From Roseomonas gilardii subsp. gilardii (GTDB lineage Bacteria; Pseudomonadota; Alphaproteobacteria; Acetobacterales; Acetobacteraceae): 64,000 bases of DNA. Where the stretch lies: the NCBI RefSeq assembly GCF_023078375.1, contig NZ_CP095554.1, positions 551,001-615,000 of the forward strand. The letters run 5' to 3'. This document shows positions 1 through 8,430 of this stretch, one piece after another. The notes below the pieces were generated by a model, which searched no databases, was not told where the DNA came from, and saw nothing but the letters and a program-made list of their open reading frames with translations. Made by a program: the position numbers and the translations under genes. How positions within the stretch are numbered: the stretch's first letter is position 1; every line of letters starts with the position of its first letter.

Positions 1-2
1 CC

Positions 3-2831
3 ACGGGCAAGTCCTATCTCGACGTGCGGCAGGCGCTGGACCAGCTCGGCATCGATGATGCCCAGGCCGCCGCGATCGGGCTGCGCGTCTTCAAGGTCGG
101 CATGCCCTGGCCGCTGGATGCCGAGGGCGTGCGGCACTTCGCCGAGGGGCTGGAGGAGATCCTCGTCGTCGAGGAGAAGCGGCAGGTCATCGAGTACCAG
201 CTCAAGGAACAGCTCTACAACTGGCGCGAGGATGTGCGCCCGCGCGTCATCGGCAAGTATGACGAGAAGGGCGAGTGGGAGCTGCCTGTGCATGACTGGC
301 AGCTTCCCGCCGCGGGCGAGCTGACGCCGGCGCTGATCGCCCGCGTCATCGCCCGCCGCATCGGCCGCTTCCACGATCTGCCCTTCTCCCTCGGCGAACG
401 CATCCGGGAGCGCCTGGCCTTCCTGGCGGCGAAGGAGGAATCCCTCGCCCGCCCGCGCACCACGGCGCAGCGCGTGCCGCATTACTGCTCCGGCTGCCCG
501 CACAACACCTCCACCGTGGTGCCGGAGGGCAGCCGGGCGCTGGCGGGGATCGGCTGCCACTACATGGCCACCTGGCTGCGCGCCGAAAGCACGCAGACCT
601 TCTCCCATATGGGAGGCGAGGGCGTGGCCTGGATCGGGCAGGCGCCCTTCACCGAGACAAAGCACGTCTTCGCCAATCTCGGCGACGGCACGTATTCGCA
701 TTCCGGCCTGCTCGCGATCCGGCAGGCGGTCACGGCGGGCGTGCCGATCACCTACAAGATCCTTTTCAACGACGCGGTGGCGATGACCGGCGGCCAGCCG
801 GTGGAAGGCACGCTCACCGTGCCGCAGATCGTGGCGCAGGTGCGGGCCGAGGGCGTGGAGCGTGTGGTCGTCGTGGTGGACGACCTCGCCCGCTATGACG
901 GCGTGACGCTGCCGAAGGACGTGCCGCTGTTCGAGCGCCATGCGCTGGACCGGGTGCAGCGCGACCTGCGTGAATATCCCGGCGTCTCCGTGCTGGTCTA
1001 TGACCAGACCTGCGCCGCCGAGAAGCGCCGCCGCCGCAAGCGCAAGCTGATGGCCGACCCGGCGCGCCGCGTGGTGATCAACGAGCGCGTCTGCGAGGGC
1101 TGTGGCGACTGCTCGGCCAAGTCCAACTGCATGTCCGTGGTGCCGGTGGAAACGGAGTTCGGCCGCAAGCGGCAGATCGACCAGTCCTCCTGCAACAAGG
1201 ATTTCTCCTGCCTCGACGGCTTCTGCCCCTCCTTCGTCACGGTGGAGGGCGGGCGGTTGCGCAAGGGCAAGGCGCTGGCCCCGATCGGCGGGCTGGGTGC
1301 CTCGGGCGGCCAGACCTCGGTGGAGGGCAAGGGGGATGCGCCCGCCGCCCCGGCGGAAGCCGCCGCCAGCAGCCGCTCCTGGGCGGACCTGCCCGAGCCG
1401 CCGAAGCCGGCGCTGCGCGAACCTTATGGCATCCTCGTGACCGGCGTGGGCGGCACCGGCGTCGTCACCATCGGCGCCCTGCTCGGCACGGCGGCGACGC
1501 TGGAGGGCAAGGGCATCTCCGCCCTCGACATGGCCGGGCTGGCGCAGAAGGGCGGGCCGGTCTGGTCGCATCTGCGCATCGCCGCGCGGCAGGAGGAGAT
1601 CCACGCCGCCCGCCTCGCCGCCGGGGAGGCGCATCTCGTGCTGGGCTGCGACATCGTCGTGGCCGCGGCGGAGGAAAGCCTGACGCGGATGCGCGCCGGC
1701 CTCACCCGCGCCGTGGTGAACAGCGACTTCTCCGTCACCAGCGACTTCGTGCGTGGCTTCGCGGCGCAGGCGCGCAGCGGCGACGTGGCGCGGCACCGCG
1801 ACCCGCAATTCCCGCTCGCGGAGATGGAGCGGCAGATCGCCGAAGCCTGCGGCGGCGAGGGCGCGGCGGGCTTCGTCGGTGCCACGCGGCTCGCCACCGC
1901 GTTGCTGGGCGATTCCATCGCCACCAATCTCTTCATGGTGGGCTATGCCTACCAGAAGGGGCTGATCCCGCTGGAGGCCGGCTCGATCCTCAAAGCGATC
2001 GAGATGAACGGCGCCGCGGTGGCGATGAACCAGAACGCCTTCCAGTGGGGCCGGCAGGCGGTGCTGGACCTGGAGGCGGTGGAGCGCGCCGCCGATCCGC
2101 CGGAGCGCCACGTGCCCTCGCTGCACCTCTCCGCCACGCTGGAGGAGCGGGTGGAGCGCCGGGTGAAGGAGCTCACCTCCTACCAGGATGCCGCCTATGC
2201 CCGCCGCTACAGGGAGCTCGTGGCGCGGATCAGGGCGGCGGAGGCGGAACGCGTGCCGGGCCATGGCGAGCTGGCCGAGGCGGTGGCGCGCTATCATCAC
2301 AAGCTCCTCGCCTTCAAGGACGAGTTCGAGGTGGCGCGGCTCTTCACCGAGACCAGCTTCCTCCGCCGTATCGAGGAGCAGTTCGAGGGCGGCTGGCGCC
2401 TGAACTTCCACCTGGCGCCGCCGCTCTGGGCGCGGAAGGACCCGGAGACCGGCGAGCCGCGCAAGCGGAGCTACGGTCCCTGGATGTTGCGTGCGCTGCG
2501 CGTCCTGGCGCGGATGCGCCGCTTGCGCGGCACGGTGCTCGATCCCTTCCGTCACAGCGCCGACGGGCGCCTGCACCGGGAGATCCTGGCCGGGTACGAG
2601 CAGGACATGGAGGAGGTGCTGCGCCGCCTCAACCCGCATAACCACGCCGTGGCGGTGGAACTTGCCGCCCTGCCGGAGCAGATCCGCGGCTATGGCCCGG
2701 TGCGGGAACGGCATCTCGCCCATGCCCGCAAGCGCCGGGTGGAACTCCTGTCGCGCCTGCGTGGCGAGGAGACTGCCCGGACCCGCCTCGGCGATCCGGT
2801 CAGGGGGCCACAGGTGGTCATGGCAGGCTGA
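3..2831 (+). CDS. Indolepyruvate:ferredoxin oxidoreductase, fused alpha/gamma-type (5' end outside window)
   Basis: The reading frame is open from the first bases, so the true start lies upstream; about 940 residues are present, against roughly 1,150-1,190 for the fused family. The product oxidatively decarboxylates aryl pyruvates such as indolepyruvate to aryl-CoA, reducing ferredoxin. Visible parts in order: a thiamine-diphosphate-binding half (CSGCPHNTS, then a GDGTYSHSG stretch near bases 680-710), a Cys-rich ferredoxin-like insert (bases about 1090-1240, CEGCGDCSAKSNC followed by further cysteines), and a C-terminal gamma domain with the glycine-rich VTGVGGTGVVT motif near base 1440. The missing N-terminal pyruvate-binding region explains the short length. 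A strong hairpin follows the stop. Confidence in family is high. Confidence 0.93.
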   Translation, partial: TGKSYLDVRQALDQLGIDDAQAAAIGLRVFKVGMPWPLDAEGVRHFAEGLEEILVVEEKRQVIEYQLKEQLYNWREDVRPRVIGKYDEKGEWELPVHDWQLPAAGELTPALIARVIARRIGRFHDLPFSLGERIRERLAFLAAKEESLARPRTTAQRVPHYCSGCPHNTSTVVPEGSRALAGIGCHYMATWLRAESTQTFSHMGGEGVAWIGQAPFTETKHVFANLGDGTYSHSGLLAIRQAVTAGVPITYKILFNDAVAMTGGQPVEGTLTVPQIVAQVRAEGVERVVVVVDDLARYDGVTLPKDVPLFERHALDRVQRDLREYPGVSVLVYDQTCAAEKRRRRKRKLMADPARRVVINERVCEGCGDCSAKSNCMSVVPVETEFGRKRQIDQSSCNKDFSCLDGFCPSFVTVEGGRLRKGKALAPIGGLGASGGQTSVEGKGDAPAAPAEAAASSRSWADLPEPPKPALREPYGILVTGVGGTGVVTIGALLGTAATLEGKGISALDMAGLAQKGGPVWSHLRIAARQEEIHAARLAAGEAHLVLGCDIVVAAAEESLTRMRAGLTRAVVNSDFSVTSDFVRGFAAQARSGDVARHRDPQFPLAEMERQIAEACGGEGAAGFVGATRLATALLGDSIATNLFMVGYAYQKGLIPLEAGSILKAIEMNGAAVAMNQNAFQWGRQAVLDLEAVERAADPPERHVPSLHLSATLEERVERRVKELTSYQDAAYARRYRELVARIRAAEAERVPGHGELAEAVARYHHKLLAFKDEFEVARLFTETSFLRRIEEQFEGGWRLNFHLAPPLWARKDPETGEPRKRSYGPWMLRALRVLARMRRLRGTVLDPFRHSADGRLHREILAGYEQDMEEVLRRLNPHNHAVAVELAALPEQIRGYGPVRERHLAHARKRRVELLSRLRGEETARTRLGDPVRGPQVVMAG

Positions 2832-2847
2832 GCCTCCCCTAAACGGG

Positions 2848-2880
2848 TCCGGCGCCCGGAGGATACCCCCGGGCGCCGGA
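2848..2880. terminator. Hairpin between convergent genes
   Basis: A 12-bp perfect stem (2848-2859 with 2869-2880) with a 9-base loop lies 16 bases after the oxidoreductase stop and 23 bases before the end of the convergent CsbD gene. There is no T-run on either side, so it is a candidate bidirectional or Rho-assisted terminator. Confidence 0.5.
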
Positions 2881-2902
2881 TCGTACTGTCATGGGGGAAG
2901 GA

Positions 2903-3409
2903 TCAGAGCCGGTCGGAGGTCAGCCGGCCGATGACGAAGCCCAGCACCCCGACGATGGCCAGGGAGAGCAGCGGGCGTTCCTTGATCGTCTCGCCGGCCT
3001 GGCCCGCCTTCTCGCCGATCGTGTCCCGCGCCTGGTGGGCATAGTCGCTGGCCTTGTGGGCGGCGTCGCTCAGCGCGGGCTTCACGCGTTCGCGCATCAG
3101 TTCCTCGACCTGGGCGCGGAGGCGGGCGATCTCGCCACTCGCCCCTTCCGCCGCGTCGCTCACCGCGGCCTTGGCCTGCTCATAGCCCTCGCCCGCCTTC
3201 TCGGAGAGCCTGGCGGCCCCCTCCTTCGCGCTGTCCGCGGCATCGGAGACGGCGTCCTTGGCGTCGCCATAGGCCTTCTGGGCCTTGCCGGAGAGCTGGT
3301 CGGCCTTGCCCTCGGCCTGGGTCTTGGCATCGCCGGTCACCTTGCCGACGGCTTCCTCGGCCTTGCCGCCGAGGTTCCGGGCCGTGCCTTCGATCTTGTT
3401 CTCGTCCAT
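2903..3409 (-). CDS. CsbD-like / DUF883 stress protein
   Basis: A 168-residue, highly charged, Ala-rich helical protein. The N-terminus (MDENKIEGTARNLGGKAEEA) is a CsbD-type stress-response sequence followed by heptad-like repeats. The C-terminal third (ERVKPALSDAAHKASDYA, then a hydrophobic LLSLAIVGVLGFVIGRL anchor) resembles ElaB/YqjD (DUF883) ribosome- or membrane-associated proteins. This suggests a CsbD-DUF883 fusion tethered to the inner membrane by one C-terminal helix. It lies just downstream, on the same strand, of the GlsB/YeaQ-type membrane protein, another stress-induced family, so the two are probably co-regulated. The precise function of either family is unsettled. Confidence 0.8.
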   Translation of the reverse strand: MDENKIEGTARNLGGKAEEAVGKVTGDAKTQAEGKADQLSGKAQKAYGDAKDAVSDAADSAKEGAARLSEKAGEGYEQAKAAVSDAAEGASGEIARLRAQVEELMRERVKPALSDAAHKASDYAHQARDTIGEKAGQAGETIKERPLLSLAIVGVLGFVIGRLTSDRL

Positions 3410-3470
3410 GTCCGTGTCTTCTCCGGAGATCTGCTGGGAAACTTGCCTGCAGGGTTCTGGTTGCGGCCCG

Positions 3471-3491
3471 CCGGGGGCGCGCGGCCCCCGG
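3471..3491 (-). terminator. GC-rich hairpin between glsB-type and csbD-type genes
   Basis: An 8-bp perfect stem (3471-3478 with 3484-3491) and a 5-base loop lie between two same-strand stress genes, just after the stop of the upstream one. It has no T-run, so it may be an intercistronic mRNA stabiliser or partial terminator. Confidence 0.35.
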
Positions 3492-3497
3492 CCGCCC

Positions 3498-3755
3498 TCA
3501 GACGGCCCGCCGCCCGGCTACTGCGTGGTAGATCAGCAACACGATGATCGCGCCGATCACGGCCACGATCATGCTGTAGATGTTGAAGCCGGTCACACCG
3601 GCCCCGCCGAAGGCGCTGAACAGCCAGCCACCGACCACGGCGCCGACGATGCCGAGCACGATGTCCAGCACCACACCCGAGCCGGTCTTGTTGACGATCT
3701 TGCTGGCGATGAAGCCGGCGATCAGTCCGAGGATGAGCCAGCCAATAATCGACAT
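3498..3755 (-). CDS. GlsB/YeaQ/YmgE family stress-response membrane protein
   Basis: An 85-residue protein beginning MSIIGWLILGLIAGFIASKI, with three predicted membrane helices (about residues 3-20, 30-50, 57-78) and the glycine-rich GIVGAVVGGWLF segment typical of the transglycosylase-associated/YeaQ family. The frame is open upstream, but the ATG at 3755 is preceded by GGAG and starts at the conserved family N-terminus, so it is preferred. Role: small inner-membrane protein induced by general or envelope stress; molecular activity is unknown for the family. Confidence 0.85.
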   Translation of the reverse strand: MSIIGWLILGLIAGFIASKIVNKTGSGVVLDIVLGIVGAVVGGWLFSAFGGAGVTGFNIYSMIVAVIGAIIVLLIYHAVAGRRAV

Positions 3756-4022
3756 GTTCCGCTCCAGATGACTGCGCGGCGGGCCTCTCCCTGGAGGCTG
3801 CCATACCGGCAACAAGCGCGCAGGCCGCCCCGGGTTGCCATGCGGGCCATACAAAGCATGCGGGCGATCCGAGGCCGGTCCGGCTGCCGAAGGCTCACCG
3901 CCCCGGGAAGCCTCCCCTCGCGGCCGGTCCCGGAATCAGGTTGTGGAAATCCACGCTCCTCTCGCGCGATGCGCGAGGTTGCCTCTTGCGCGGCAGGGCC
4001 GGGCCATGCGACCCCCCATGCC

Positions 4023-5024
4023 ATGCGCACCGCCTTCATCGGCGCCTATGGCTACGGCAACCTGGGCGACGAACTCTGCCTCATCGAGGCGATGCAGGAA
4101 TTCCCGCCGGAGGAGGCCTTCGCCTTCACCCAGAATCCGGCCTGGACGCATCGCTGCGTGCCGGGCCTCGCGGGCACCTTCGCCACGCTGGAGGAGATGC
4201 TGGCGCTGGCCCCGCAGCGCGTCGTCTATGGCGGCGGCGGTATCGGCGGACGTGCGGATTTCGAGGAGTACCTGCCCTGGATGGCGGCCGCGATGGACCG
4301 CGGCATCCCCGTCCACATCCACAATATCGGCATCGCCCGCATCGCCGGGGCGGGCATGGAATACGGGCCGGGCGAAGGCTGGCCGCATCCGCTGCTGGGC
4401 CGGGTGCTGGAGAACCTCGCCTCCTTCACCGTGCGCGACCACCGTTCGGTGGACATGGTGGCGGAATGGGGCGTGCCGGTGGTGCCGGGCGTCACCTGCT
4501 ATCCGGAGCGTGCCATCGCGGCGGAGGGCGATCTGGCGGAGGCGATCCTGCCGCGCGGGCGGAAGCTGCTCGGCATCTCCATCATCAACACGAACCAGAT
4601 GGCGCGCTGCCTGGAGGCGGATGGCGGCACGGTGCGCGCCCTGCTCGCCCGCTTCCCGGAGCATGCGGTGGTGCCGATCTGCTCCACCCTGCATGTGGAT
4701 TCGGACGAGGAGGATGACGGCAGCGGCTTCCACCGCTTCGCCCGGATGTTCCTCCAGGACCGCGAGATCGTGGCGCCACAGCTCACCGAGCGCGGCTTCT
4801 GGGGCAGCGAGGTCACGCCACGCCGGCTGAAGGGCATCGTCGCCCGGCTGGACAGGCTGATCTCCCAGCGCAAGCACAACTGCATCCACGGGCTGGGCGC
4901 CGGGGTGCCGACCATCGGCCTCTCGCCGATGGAGGATGACAGCGTGCGCCGCGTCTTCGTGACGCTGGCCAACCAGCTTCCCCCCGGCTCGGCCTGCATC
5001 GGGCTGGAGGAGCGGCCCTCATGA
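4023..5024 (+). CDS. Polysaccharide pyruvyl transferase family protein
   Basis: 333 residues. The N-terminus MRTAFIGAYGYGNLGDE carries the GNxGDE signature of the polysaccharide pyruvyl transferase (CsaB/WcaK) family, and a second conserved stretch near the C-terminus reads RKHNCIHGLGAGVPTIGLSP, the acceptor/PEP-site region. Such enzymes add a pyruvate ketal from phosphoenolpyruvate to exopolysaccharide or cell-wall sugars in the cytoplasm. The ATG at 4023 is chosen because it opens at the conserved motif, although the frame is open much further upstream. It overlaps the next gene by 4 bases (ATGA), so the two are translationally coupled. No glycosyltransferase or export gene lies adjacent. 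Confidence 0.82.
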   Translation: MRTAFIGAYGYGNLGDELCLIEAMQEFPPEEAFAFTQNPAWTHRCVPGLAGTFATLEEMLALAPQRVVYGGGGIGGRADFEEYLPWMAAAMDRGIPVHIHNIGIARIAGAGMEYGPGEGWPHPLLGRVLENLASFTVRDHRSVDMVAEWGVPVVPGVTCYPERAIAAEGDLAEAILPRGRKLLGISIINTNQMARCLEADGGTVRALLARFPEHAVVPICSTLHVDSDEEDDGSGFHRFARMFLQDREIVAPQLTERGFWGSEVTPRRLKGIVARLDRLISQRKHNCIHGLGAGVPTIGLSPMEDDSVRRVFVTLANQLPPGSACIGLEERPS

Positions 5025-5992
5025 CCCAGGGCGTGATGCAGGAACCCACTCTCTTCCTCGGCGAGTTCGGGCGCGGCGACCTCGCGGGCGAGGCGCTGCA
5101 GCAGGCCGCGGCACCCCTGGGCCGGGCCGCCATCGTCGCCACCGACGATCCGGAGGCGACGGCGCGCATCCTGCCGCACGCCACCCTGCTGCCGCCCAAT
5201 ACCCCGACCCCGCCCGAGGCGCGCCGTGCCCTGCTGACCGGGCCGATGTCGGACCACAACCGGGCGGTGGACCTGATCCTGCGCCTCGGCCTGCTGCGCC
5301 AGCGGGGGCTGCGGATCGGGTTGCGCAGCCTGTCCCTCTTCCCATGGGGCCCGCTCTACCGCCCTGCCCCGGAGGTGCGCGCCGTGCTGGAGGTGCTGGA
5401 CGAGGCCAGTGCCCGTGACCACCGCACGCTGGGCTCGATGGTGGAGTGGCGCTGCCCCTGGTGGGCGGGGCTGGAGGCTTTCCCCGAGGGCGACCTGTTG
5501 CCGGAGCTGCCGCCTCCCCTCCCCGCGGACCTGCCCGCCGGCCCGAGGCTGGGCCTCTCGGTCAGCGACAGCCAGAAGACGCGCGAGGTCTTCGCGAAGC
5601 ACGAGGCGCTGGTCGCGGAATACCTCGCCCCCTATGACGGCTGGACCGTGATTCCCCTGCCGGTGGTGCGGCAGGGGGAGGGCGGCAGCGACGATCTGCG
5701 CGCCATCCGCGACTGCGCCGCCCGCTTCCTGCCCCGTTCCCCGGTCTTGGAGACCGGGCCGGAGGATGTGGCGTCCTGGCGGCGGGAGATGACGCCCGCC
5801 CGCCTCAAGGGCTGGATCGCCAGTTGCGGCCAGGTGATCGGTGGCCGCGACCTGCCCGTCGCCTTCGCCGCCAGCGCCGGCATCCCCTGCCTCGCTTTGG
5901 CGCCGCATGCCGACCACGAGGCCGGCCGCGCCGCGGGAAGCCTCGCCAACCGCCTCGCGCCCGGCAGCCGCTACCGCGTGCTGCCGAGTTGA
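5021..5992 (+). CDS. Pyruvyl-transferase-like protein, divergent partner
   Basis: A 323-residue protein starting within the stop of the preceding pyruvyl transferase (ATGA overlap). It shares the overall plan of that protein, including LGEFGRGDLAGEAL at the N-terminus in place of the canonical GNxGDE motif, and GGRDLPVAFAASAGIPCLAL in place of the HGLGAGVPTIGLSP region. The catalytic-type residues therefore look degenerate. It may be a non-catalytic or specificity subunit, or a related transferase with a different donor. Family membership is inferred from position and pattern, not from a search. Its stop at 5992 overlaps the end of the convergent rsmI by 22 bases. Confidence 0.6.
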   Translation: MTQGVMQEPTLFLGEFGRGDLAGEALQQAAAPLGRAAIVATDDPEATARILPHATLLPPNTPTPPEARRALLTGPMSDHNRAVDLILRLGLLRQRGLRIGLRSLSLFPWGPLYRPAPEVRAVLEVLDEASARDHRTLGSMVEWRCPWWAGLEAFPEGDLLPELPPPLPADLPAGPRLGLSVSDSQKTREVFAKHEALVAEYLAPYDGWTVIPLPVVRQGEGGSDDLRAIRDCAARFLPRSPVLETGPEDVASWRREMTPARLKGWIASCGQVIGGRDLPVAFAASAGIPCLALAPHADHEAGRAAGSLANRLAPGSRYRVLPS

Positions 5993-6930
5993 AGGGCGCG
6001 GCTGTAGACCTGCCGCCTCGGCAGGCCGGTGGCCGTCGCCACGATCGCCGCCGCGTCGCGCAGGGAGGCCCCGGTGGCCAGGGCGCGGCGGATCTGCGCA
6101 TCCAGGTCGGCTTCGCCGGGGACGGCCTCCTCCGGCGCCGGCCCGACCACCAGCACGATCTCCCCCCGCGGCGCATGCACGGCGTAATGCGCGGCGAGCT
6201 CGCCGAGGCTGGCGTGGCGTACCTCCTCGAAGCGCTTGGTCAGCTCCCGCGCCACCGCCGCCGGGCGCTCCGACCCCAGCCCCTCGGCCAGGGCGGCCAG
6301 CGATTCGGCGAGGCGGTGTGGCGATTCGTAAAGGATCAGCGTTGCCCGCAGCCCGGACCGCTCCAGCCCCGCGATGCGGCCGATCTCGACGCCGCGCGCC
6401 GCCGCCTTCGCCGGCAGGAAGCCCTGGAAGAGGAAGGGATGCGGCGGCAGGCCCGACAGCGTCAGCGCCACCAGCGCCGCGTTCGGCCCCGGGACGGCGG
6501 TGACCGGCAGGCCCGAATCGATGGCGGCGCGGGTCAGGCGGAAGCCGGGATCGCTCACCAGCGGCGTGCCGGCGTCCGAAACCAGGGCCAGCCGGGCACC
6601 GGAACGCAGCCTTTCCAGAAGCCGGGGCACCATGCTCGCCTCGTTGTGGTCGTGCAGGGGGATCAGACTGGTCCCCACCCCCTGGCGCGCGAGCATGGGT
6701 CCGGTCACCCTGGTGTCCTCGCAAAGGATGGCGTCCGCCCCCTTCAGGGTGGCGATGGCCCGTGGCGAGAGGTCCCCCAGATTGCCGATCGGGGTGGCCA
6801 CCAGAACAAGGCCCGGAGGGGTGGCGCCGGAGCCACCGCCCGGCGAGAACCCGGGGGAAGCGTCATGTGTCTCTTCAGGAGGAAGCTCAGCCGGTGAAGC
6901 CGCAACCCCCTCATCCCCGTCGCCGGCCAT
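5971..6930 (-). CDS. rsmI: 16S rRNA (cytidine(1402)-2'-O)-methyltransferase RsmI
   Basis: About 319 residues. It contains the tetrapyrrole-methylase fold motifs of RsmI: LVLVATPIGNLGDLSPRA for S-adenosylmethionine binding, LCEDTR, PLHDHNE, LVSDAGTPLVSDPG, and FLFQGFLPAK. It methylates the 2'-hydroxyl of C1402 in the decoding centre of 16S rRNA together with RsmH. The ATG at 6930 is preferred over three upstream in-frame candidates, which would run deeper into the divergent gene. Even so, its start overlaps the start of the opposite-strand LpoA-like gene by 37 bases. The rsmI / LpoA-like divergent pair is a common proteobacterial arrangement. Confidence 0.92.
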   Translation of the reverse strand: MAGDGDEGVAASPAELPPEETHDASPGFSPGGGSGATPPGLVLVATPIGNLGDLSPRAIATLKGADAILCEDTRVTGPMLARQGVGTSLIPLHDHNEASMVPRLLERLRSGARLALVSDAGTPLVSDPGFRLTRAAIDSGLPVTAVPGPNAALVALTLSGLPPHPFLFQGFLPAKAAARGVEIGRIAGLERSGLRATLILYESPHRLAESLAALAEGLGSERPAAVARELTKRFEEVRHASLGELAAHYAVHAPRGEIVLVVGPAPEEAVPGEADLDAQIRRALATGASLRDAAAIVATATGLPRRQVYSRALQLGSTR

Positions 6931-8177
6931 TTGGGAATTCCCCATCCCGGTCCCCGTCCTGGTCCCCATTCCGGCATCTCCCGCTGCTGGCCGCGCTCCT
7001 CGCACTCGGCGCCTGTGCCGCGCAACCCCGCAGTCCCGCCGTCGGCCCCTATGCGCCCGGCGCCACCGCCCCCGGCGCGCCCGAACCGCCGCGCGCCAGG
7101 GTCGCGCTGCTCCTGCCCCTGTCCGGCAGCCAGGCGCCGCTGGGCCAGGCCATGCTGAACGCCGCCACCCTGGCCCTGTTCGAACAGGCCAGCCCGGGCG
7201 TGGACTTCGTGCCGCACGACACGCGCGGCAGCGCGGCCGGGGCGGCCGAGGCGGCGCGGGCGGCGGTGGGCGAGGGCGCGCGGGTGATGGTCGGGCCGCT
7301 GACCTCGGGCGAGACCAACGGTGCCGCCGCCGTGTCGCGCGCCGCCAGCATCCCGATGCTGGCTTTCACCAACGATGCGAATGTCGCGGGCAACGGCGTC
7401 TGGACCCTGGGCGTGACCCCGGCGCAGCAGGTTCGCCGGCTGGTCAGCGCCGCCACCACGGCCGGGGTGCGGCGCATCGGCCTCGCCGCGCCCGGCGGGG
7501 CCTATGCGCAGCAGCTTTCCGCCGCCCTGCGCACCGCCAGCCAGGAGGCGGGGCTGCTGCCTCCGCTGATCTCCACCTATCCCGCCGGCGCCCTGCCGGC
7601 CATGGCGGCCAAGGACCTCGCCGCCCGGCTGAAGCCCGCCGCGCCGGCCGTCGCCACCGACCCCACCGCGCCGCCCCCGCCCGTGGCCGTGCCGGAGGCC
7701 GATGCGATCGGCATGCTGATCCTGGCCGAGGGCGGCAGCCGGGCGCGGCAGTTCGCCGCCGCCCTGGCCGAGGCCGGGGTGGTGGTGCCGCCGCTGCGCC
7801 TCGCCGGCACGGCGCTCTGGGCCCAGGACGCGGCCACGCTGGGGCAGGAGACCGCCCTGGCCGGCGCCGTCTTCCCCGGGCCGGACAACACGGCGCATGA
7901 GCAGTTCAACAACCGCTACCGGCAGGCTTTCGGCGACACGCCGCCGCGCCTGGCCGCCGTGGCCTATGACGCCGCGACCGTGGCGGCCCGGGCCACCCAG
8001 GCTGGGCCGAACGCCCCCGCCACCCTGCCGATCGGGGAGATCGTGCTCGGCGCCGATGGCGGCCTGCGCCTGAGCCCGGATGGCCAGACGCAGCGCGCCC
8101 TGGCCCTCTACGCGCTGCAGCCGGGTGGCGAGCCGCGCGTGGTGGAGCCGGCCACCCTGCCCGAGGCCGGGTTCTGA
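6894..8177 (+). CDS. LpoA-like penicillin-binding-protein activator lipoprotein
   Basis: 427 residues from a GTG at 6894, preceded by AGGAGG at 6877-6882. A basic N-terminal stretch, a hydrophobic core LPLLAALLALGAC and the lipobox Cys indicate an envelope lipoprotein. The mature part is a periplasmic-binding-protein type I fold (VALLLPLSGSQAPLGQAMLN, VGPLTSGETNGAAAVSRA, IPMLAFTNDANVAG), as in the C-terminal domain of LpoA and in branched-chain amino-acid receptors. In gammaproteobacteria LpoA activates PBP1A from the outer membrane; alphaproteobacterial homologues next to rsmI are annotated as PBP activators mainly by position. The N-terminal TPR domain of E. coli LpoA is absent. Function is therefore inferred. 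Confidence 0.8.
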   Translation: MKPQPPHPRRRPFGNSPSRSPSWSPFRHLPLLAALLALGACAAQPRSPAVGPYAPGATAPGAPEPPRARVALLLPLSGSQAPLGQAMLNAATLALFEQASPGVDFVPHDTRGSAAGAAEAARAAVGEGARVMVGPLTSGETNGAAAVSRAASIPMLAFTNDANVAGNGVWTLGVTPAQQVRRLVSAATTAGVRRIGLAAPGGAYAQQLSAALRTASQEAGLLPPLISTYPAGALPAMAAKDLAARLKPAAPAVATDPTAPPPPVAVPEADAIGMLILAEGGSRARQFAAALAEAGVVVPPLRLAGTALWAQDAATLGQETALAGAVFPGPDNTAHEQFNNRYRQAFGDTPPRLAAVAYDAATVAARATQAGPNAPATLPIGEIVLGADGGLRLSPDGQTQRALALYALQPGGEPRVVEPATLPEAGF

Positions 8178-8183
8178 CCGGAG

Positions 8184-8215
8184 GCCGGACCGGGGGAAGA
8201 CCTCCCTGGTCCGGC
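8184..8215 (+). terminator. Hairpin after the LpoA-like gene
   Basis: An 8-bp perfect stem (8184-8191 with 8208-8215), extended by further partial pairing outside, sits 6 bases after the stop. No T-run follows. Confidence 0.4.
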
Positions 8216-8312
8216 TCCCGCACGGCACGGCCGGCGCACCGCGCGGCCCTTTCCTCCAGATGACCCCAGCCTGACAGATCCGTCACATCTCCTCTGCTGC
8301 CAGCGCATTCTG

Positions 8313-8325
8313 CTATCTGATATAG
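8313..8325. promoter_or_regulatory. Possible operator upstream of the MFS gene
   Basis: A CTAT-N5-ATAG inverted repeat stands in an AT-rich patch within otherwise GC-rich sequence, about 105 bases before the transporter start. It could be a regulator site or overlap the -10 region. The regulator is unknown. Confidence 0.25.
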
Positions 8326-8430
8326 TAGTTGCGGCCATCATGGGGCGTGACCCTGCGCCCGGCGCATGAATGGACCAAGCGGGATGGCCCGGCCGAGGCG
8401 CCGGGATGTCTGGAAAGCCGGAGGAAATGG

